Under the pieces are notes generated by a model, which was not told the origin of the DNA, ran no database searches, and was given only the letters and a program-made list of their open reading frames with translations. Below are positions 12,604-16,487 of a stretch of 16,487 nt of DNA, piece by piece. The position numbers and the translations under genes were made by a program. This DNA is from CALARM01 sp964431735 (GTDB lineage: Bacteria > Vulcanimicrobiota > SpSt-956 > JAKJGF01), in the NCBI GenBank assembly GCA_964431735.1, contig CAYSLJ010000152.1, positions 1 to 16,487 on the forward strand, read 5' to 3'. Every line of letters begins with the position of its first letter. Positions within the stretch are counted from its first letter, which is position 1.

Positions 12604-15600
12604 AGAAAATATTCTTCAACAGTAGTAAGTCCGTCCAGAACTTTTTTGCGTAAATCTTTATCAATAGTTACCATTCCTTTCTTTACCGCAATGTCTCTTA
12701 TCTCTTCAGAGGGGGCTCTTTTGATTATGAGAGATCTTATCTCTTCGTCTACAGTCATGATTTCATAAATACCTGTCCTGCCTTTATAACCTGATCCTTT
12801 ACAATGCTCACAGCCTGTTCCGCGATAAAATAACGTATCATCATTAATACCAAATTCTTTCCGTATTTCTTCAGGTGGACTATAAGATACCCTGCATTTT
12901 TTACATATTTTTCTTACCAGTCTCTGGGCAATAACACCTTTAAGAGCAGATGCAACGAGGAAAGGTTCTATACCCATATTTATCAGCTGTGCCGGAACAT
13001 CTGTGGCGTAATCTCTATATAAATTACTCAATACAAGCTGTCCTGTAAGGGCACCTCTGACTGCAAGTGCTGTTGTTTCACAGCCATGCATGTCTTTTAC
13101 CATTATAATATCACTGTCCTGGGTGAGGCAGTGTAACAATATAGTGCCGGTTGTAAGGCCATATTTATAATTTACTTCTACCTGATTGATACCTTCCAGA
13201 TTATATTTTACTTTATCCTCTATTGTGGTAATATTCTTTTTTTCATTATTCAGTATATGTAAGGCATTATAAAGAGTGACAGTTTTACCTGTATTAGAAT
13301 GGCCTGTAACTATTATAAGTCCTGAAGAACTTGAGATTAGCTTTTTAAATAGAAGTTCCGTATCAGGAGAAAACCCCATTTGATTGAGTTCAGGAAATGT
13401 CTTTCCCTGAATATTTATGACTATTTTTTCCCCTTTTACAGTTGGAAGAGTGGATATGTGAAGTTCATAATCCTGATTGTTTTGTTTTATATGAATTTTA
13501 CCGTGGTGAGGTATTCTTTTTTCCGCTATATCAAGATTTGCCATGATTTTTATCCGCCCTATGAGAGGTGCCTCTATATGTTTCGGAGGTGACATGACTT
13601 CCTGAAGAACTCCGTCTATTCTGTATCTCACACACATTTTTTTCTCCCTGTTTTCTATATGTATATCACTTGCACCATCTTTGATGGCCTGGCTGATAAT
13701 CAGGTCTACTACTCTTATAATGGGTGCTTCTTCTACCAGTTCTTTTAAATGGTCTAATTCTATATGTTTTTCTATGTCTGAATCGTCTTCAAAATAACCG
13801 AAATCAGCGCAGGCTATGTCCTGAACTGTTTCATTTACCTCGCATAGATCTGTTGAACCGCTCCAGTTGTAAGACGACTGGGAAGGTTCTATGAAAGCAT
13901 TATAATTTAAACCTTCAGGAAGTAACTGGGGAACATCTATTTTTATTATTTCTTTCTTTTCCCTTTCTTCTTCAATATCCTGTTCAACTGCTACAAGAGA
14001 TGTATAGGCTGTCATGAGTTTATATTTAAGAGCAATACCGATGATTTCATCTCTTATTTCAGCTTTCTGTGCAGGATTTCCCCTGATTTTATCCATAAGT
14101 GCTTCTACGGAACGTCTTGCCCATATTGTTTCTATGACAGGGTATTTTTCATCTTTTTCAGGCAATTCCACAAAAAATTCCTCTTTAAAGTCACCTGTCC
14201 CTTTTATACCGCACAGTGTACCTTTTGCTTTTCCGAAAGATTGAAAACGTCCCGTAAGACATAGGACTTCACCGAAATAGATGTCTGGTACAGGGAAGGG
14301 GTATGTGTCTGAAATTCCTGCCCCTCCCCATTCCAGTGATAGATCTGATGCTATTGGACATGAAGTTTGAAGAGAGAATTTCTCTATTGCTTCTTCTATC
14401 TCTTCAGTGGCAGTTATAAAGTGGCATGTGCCCCTTCCCAGTTCCGCTATTTTAGAGAGAAAATACCTGTTTACGGAAGGGCCGATACCGAAGGTAAATA
14501 TTCTGGAATTACCCAGGTTTTTAAGGATTTCTTTGAGAGAAGAATCTTCGTCCCATACTGCACCGTCTGTAAGGAATACTATCTGTCTTAAATAGTCTTT
14601 ATTTACAGGAACAGCCAGTGCATGTTTCAGTGCCAGAAGTATTTCTGTACCTCCTCTGGAATTTATACCCTTAAGAAACTTCTTTGCCAGAAGGATGTTT
14701 GACCTGTTTAACGGCAGAAGTTTTTCTGACATCGATTCCACCGTGTTATCAAAGGCTATTATAGAAAATGTATCTCCTTCTCTGAGTGTTTTCAGGCAGT
14801 TTTTTATAGCTTTTTTTGCATGTTCCATAGGCCCGTCAGACATAGAACCTGACCTGTCGAGAATAAATATTACTTCTCTTTTTAATATTTCTTCCGGGTC
14901 ATACTGTATTTTCGGAGTAATATGGAACATAAATGTTCCCGATTTCCCTTCTTCCCTGTAAAAAGTAAAGGTATGTTCCATTTTTTCTCCCTTTGACTTA
15001 TAGTTCAGTACAAAATCTTTATTCGGAATTTCTCCTTCCTGTGAAAGTTCTATATGTCTTTCTTCTCCGTTTTTTTCTTCTATAAAAATTTTATGGGTGG
15101 GAGAAGTTATATCAGGTTCAAAGCCTGTATGAAGGTCTATAAATATTTTCACTTCTCTTCCGGCATTTTTCTCAGGAGGTATAATGGGCGGAGAATTTTT
15201 TCCTTCTAAAAAATCCGGCACTCCTTTAGAATCTTTTCCTCCGTATCCGGGAGTTATTGTCATGGGGAAAACAAATTCATAGGTTCCGTCTTCATACTTC
15301 AGTGTCTGACTGTATCTCAAATTTACCAGTATTTCCTGACCCGGTTCTATATTTGCCACTGACACGGTAAAAATATTCGGACTTTCCTGTTCCAGAAGGC
15401 CTGCTTTTTTCATTTCTCTTTTAGCTTTTTCATAAGTCCTCCTGGCTTCTTCTCTTTCTTTTATTTCCGATTTTATTATTCTTTTATCTATGATTATTTC
15501 GAAGTCATGGACTGCACTATCATGGGGAAGAGGAAACATGTAGACTGCTTCAATGTTTTCCGAAAGATCATTATAAAATTTCTGGGTAACGGTTACATCT

Positions 15601-16181
15601 GCAATCATTCCCGTGATTGTGGCTCTCAGTTCCGTATATTTAAGGGGTAGAGAGAAGTTTTCTATGTTTTTAGCAAACATAGTGCCTTCTGTGATTTTTT
15701 CTTTTTTGTAGTAAGGAATTTCTTTCGGGACATCAGGTTTTTCAATGTATGTTCTGCCTGTCTGCCTGTTTATTTCTCTTGTAATACTTTCTTCTGTGGC
15801 CATAGCAGGTTCTATATTAAAACCAGTGATCAGTCTTGTATCGTCAATGGCAAATACATTCAGTGGATCTGCCATTGCCAGAACCAGTGTGTAGTCTTTC
15901 TGTTCTACAGGAATTACTTTATATCTTCTGGCAATATGTTCCGGTATGGTTCTTACAATATGGGAGTCAATCTCCATTTTGTCAAGATCTATAAAAGGTA
16001 CACCGTATTCTTTAGCCATAATTTCGGTTATTTCTTTCCCGGTGAAATAACCCAGAGAGACCAGAGCTTTTTCCAGAGAAGTTCCCGATTTTTTTGCTTC
16101 TTCTCTGGCTTTTTTCAGATTGGCTTTATCTATGTATCCCCCTTTGAGCAATAAATCACCTGAATCTTTTTTTATCACCAT
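12585..16181 (-). CDS. MshEN / VIT-VWA / PilB-type ATPase chimera, 1198 residues
   Basis: A paralogue of the pilB-like gene with a foreign module inside it. Residues 1-145 form an MshEN domain close to that of the complete ATPase (KEYGVPFIDLDKMEID, YKVIPVEQKDYTLVLAMADP). From about 165 to 300 there is a VIT domain (TGMIADVTVTQKFYND, EAVYMFPLPHDSAVHDFE). A VWA domain runs from about 434 to 600, with metal-site residues DRSGSMS (442-448), Thr512 in RGGTE and Asp539 in LTDG. The usual VIT-VWA tail follows (IWARRSVEALMDKIRG ... KLMTAYTSLVAVE, to 733). From about 785 the ATPase resumes: SDIHIEN (838-844), Walker A GHSNTGKT (960-967), Walker B DIIMVKD with Asp1030 for Glu, TGQLVLSNLYRDYA in place of the His box, and zinc Cys1093/1096 and 1124/1127. 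ATP binding is plausible, hydrolysis doubtful. AGGAGGT precedes ATG 16181. No signal peptide is seen. Confidence 0.9.
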   Translation of the reverse strand: MVIKKDSGDLLLKGGYIDKANLKKAREEAKKSGTSLEKALVSLGYFTGKEITEIMAKEYGVPFIDLDKMEIDSHIVRTIPEHIARRYKVIPVEQKDYTLVLAMADPLNVFAIDDTRLITGFNIEPAMATEESITREINRQTGRTYIEKPDVPKEIPYYKKEKITEGTMFAKNIENFSLPLKYTELRATITGMIADVTVTQKFYNDLSENIEAVYMFPLPHDSAVHDFEIIIDKRIIKSEIKEREEARRTYEKAKREMKKAGLLEQESPNIFTVSVANIEPGQEILVNLRYSQTLKYEDGTYEFVFPMTITPGYGGKDSKGVPDFLEGKNSPPIIPPEKNAGREVKIFIDLHTGFEPDITSPTHKIFIEEKNGEERHIELSQEGEIPNKDFVLNYKSKGEKMEHTFTFYREEGKSGTFMFHITPKIQYDPEEILKREVIFILDRSGSMSDGPMEHAKKAIKNCLKTLREGDTFSIIAFDNTVESMSEKLLPLNRSNILLAKKFLKGINSRGGTEILLALKHALAVPVNKDYLRQIVFLTDGAVWDEDSSLKEILKNLGNSRIFTFGIGPSVNRYFLSKIAELGRGTCHFITATEEIEEAIEKFSLQTSCPIASDLSLEWGGAGISDTYPFPVPDIYFGEVLCLTGRFQSFGKAKGTLCGIKGTGDFKEEFFVELPEKDEKYPVIETIWARRSVEALMDKIRGNPAQKAEIRDEIIGIALKYKLMTAYTSLVAVEQDIEEEREKKEIIKIDVPQLLPEGLNYNAFIEPSQSSYNWSGSTDLCEVNETVQDIACADFGYFEDDSDIEKHIELDHLKELVEEAPIIRVVDLIISQAIKDGASDIHIENREKKMCVRYRIDGVLQEVMSPPKHIEAPLIGRIKIMANLDIAEKRIPHHGKIHIKQNNQDYELHISTLPTVKGEKIVINIQGKTFPELNQMGFSPDTELLFKKLISSSSGLIIVTGHSNTGKTVTLYNALHILNNEKKNITTIEDKVKYNLEGINQVEVNYKYGLTTGTILLHCLTQDSDIIMVKDMHGCETTALAVRGALTGQLVLSNLYRDYATDVPAQLINMGIEPFLVASALKGVIAQRLVRKICKKCRVSYSPPEEIRKEFGINDDTLFYRGTGCEHCKGSGYKGRTGIYEIMTVDEEIRSLIIKRAPSEEIRDIAVKKGMVTIDKDLRKKVLDGLTTVEEYFLVTHNA

Positions 16182-16487
16182 ATAGCACCTCCTGTTATTT
16201 TCGTAAAAATAAAATTCCCTATTACATCTCCTGTTGTTTCTAAATATAACATATAGATTTTTTTCTGTGACATAAAAAAATATTTATGAGTAATTTGGGA
16301 ATAGATAAAAAAATTGCTAAGTACCGCTCCAAATAAGTTATTACCCATATTAAAACCTGTCCCTGGCCGGACTCTTCCGGAAAATATATGATCCTATTGC
16401 GTGACAAAATGGTTTTTTAGATGTTTAATATTTTGCATCTATATAATTTATAACTCTCTTTTAATACGGCATATCTTTTCCTCCAGA
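16182..16487. other. Upstream region at the right window edge, no gene seen
   Basis: An AT-rich region of about 300 bases upstream of the chimera gene. It contains its ribosome-binding site (AGGAGGT on the minus strand), a hairpin CCGGA-CTCT-TCCGG (16367-16380), and at the extreme right a minus-strand GGAGG followed by ATG CCG TAT TAA, a three-codon frame of doubtful meaning. No promoter or ORF is convincing; leader or regulatory sequence is likely. Confidence 0.4.

Noticed and set aside
16300..16487. Riboswitch-like leader upstream of the chimera gene
   Set aside because: Only one 5-bp hairpin and no motif of a known riboswitch (c-di-GMP, SAM, cobalamin) could be found.

Overview
This is an AT-rich bacterial window, probably from an uncultured diderm lineage that I cannot name. 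The envelope genes point to a diderm: a TolC-type outer-membrane channel, remains of a lipoprotein efflux adaptor with an LTGC lipobox, a TatA protein and a type IV pilus/type II secretion assembly ATPase. There is no rRNA or tRNA in the window to place it taxonomically. Shine-Dalgarno sites are strong (AGGAGG type) and decide several starts.

Layout. Positions 1-593 hold the 3' end of a DUF499-like ATPase-type gene and a short remnant ORF. An isolated larB (nickel-pincer cofactor synthesis) follows at 1038-1784, then a membrane-anchored zinc-ribbon/VWA protein at 2138-3433. A two-gene minus-strand unit at 3622-4779 encodes a TatA-like protein and a SAM methyltransferase, with a near-consensus promoter. 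From 5029 an efflux locus begins, with a strong promoter overlaid by palindromic boxes, then a TolC-family gene and an adaptor gene that is destroyed by an in-frame stop, a large internal deletion and a tnpB-only IS200/IS605-type element (about 6754-8171). The second half (8380-16181) is all minus strand: a small heptad-repeat protein, a complete PilB/GspE ATPase, a truncated paralogue with ruined Walker motifs, and a 1198-residue paralogue in which a complete VIT-VWA module is inserted between the MshEN domain and the motor domain. A rod-shaped RNA candidate on the plus strand lies between the last two.

Between the genes lie at least nine clear copies, plus one decayed copy, of a GC-rich repeat built of 7-bp palindromic units CGTNACG, usually four in tandem. 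Its flanks come in several types that are shuffled between copies. A second AT-richer family of heptamers (GTGARTR) forms long hairpins after minus-strand genes. Two genes end inside such arrays, so the repeats encode their last residues and stop codons.

The most unusual items are the PilB paralogue series (intact motor, motif-dead motor, VIT-VWA chimera), the modular heptamer repeats, and the structured RNA candidate. The functional reading of the chimera, possibly a metal-dependent adhesion or protein-interaction module carried on a pilus or secretion motor, is inference.
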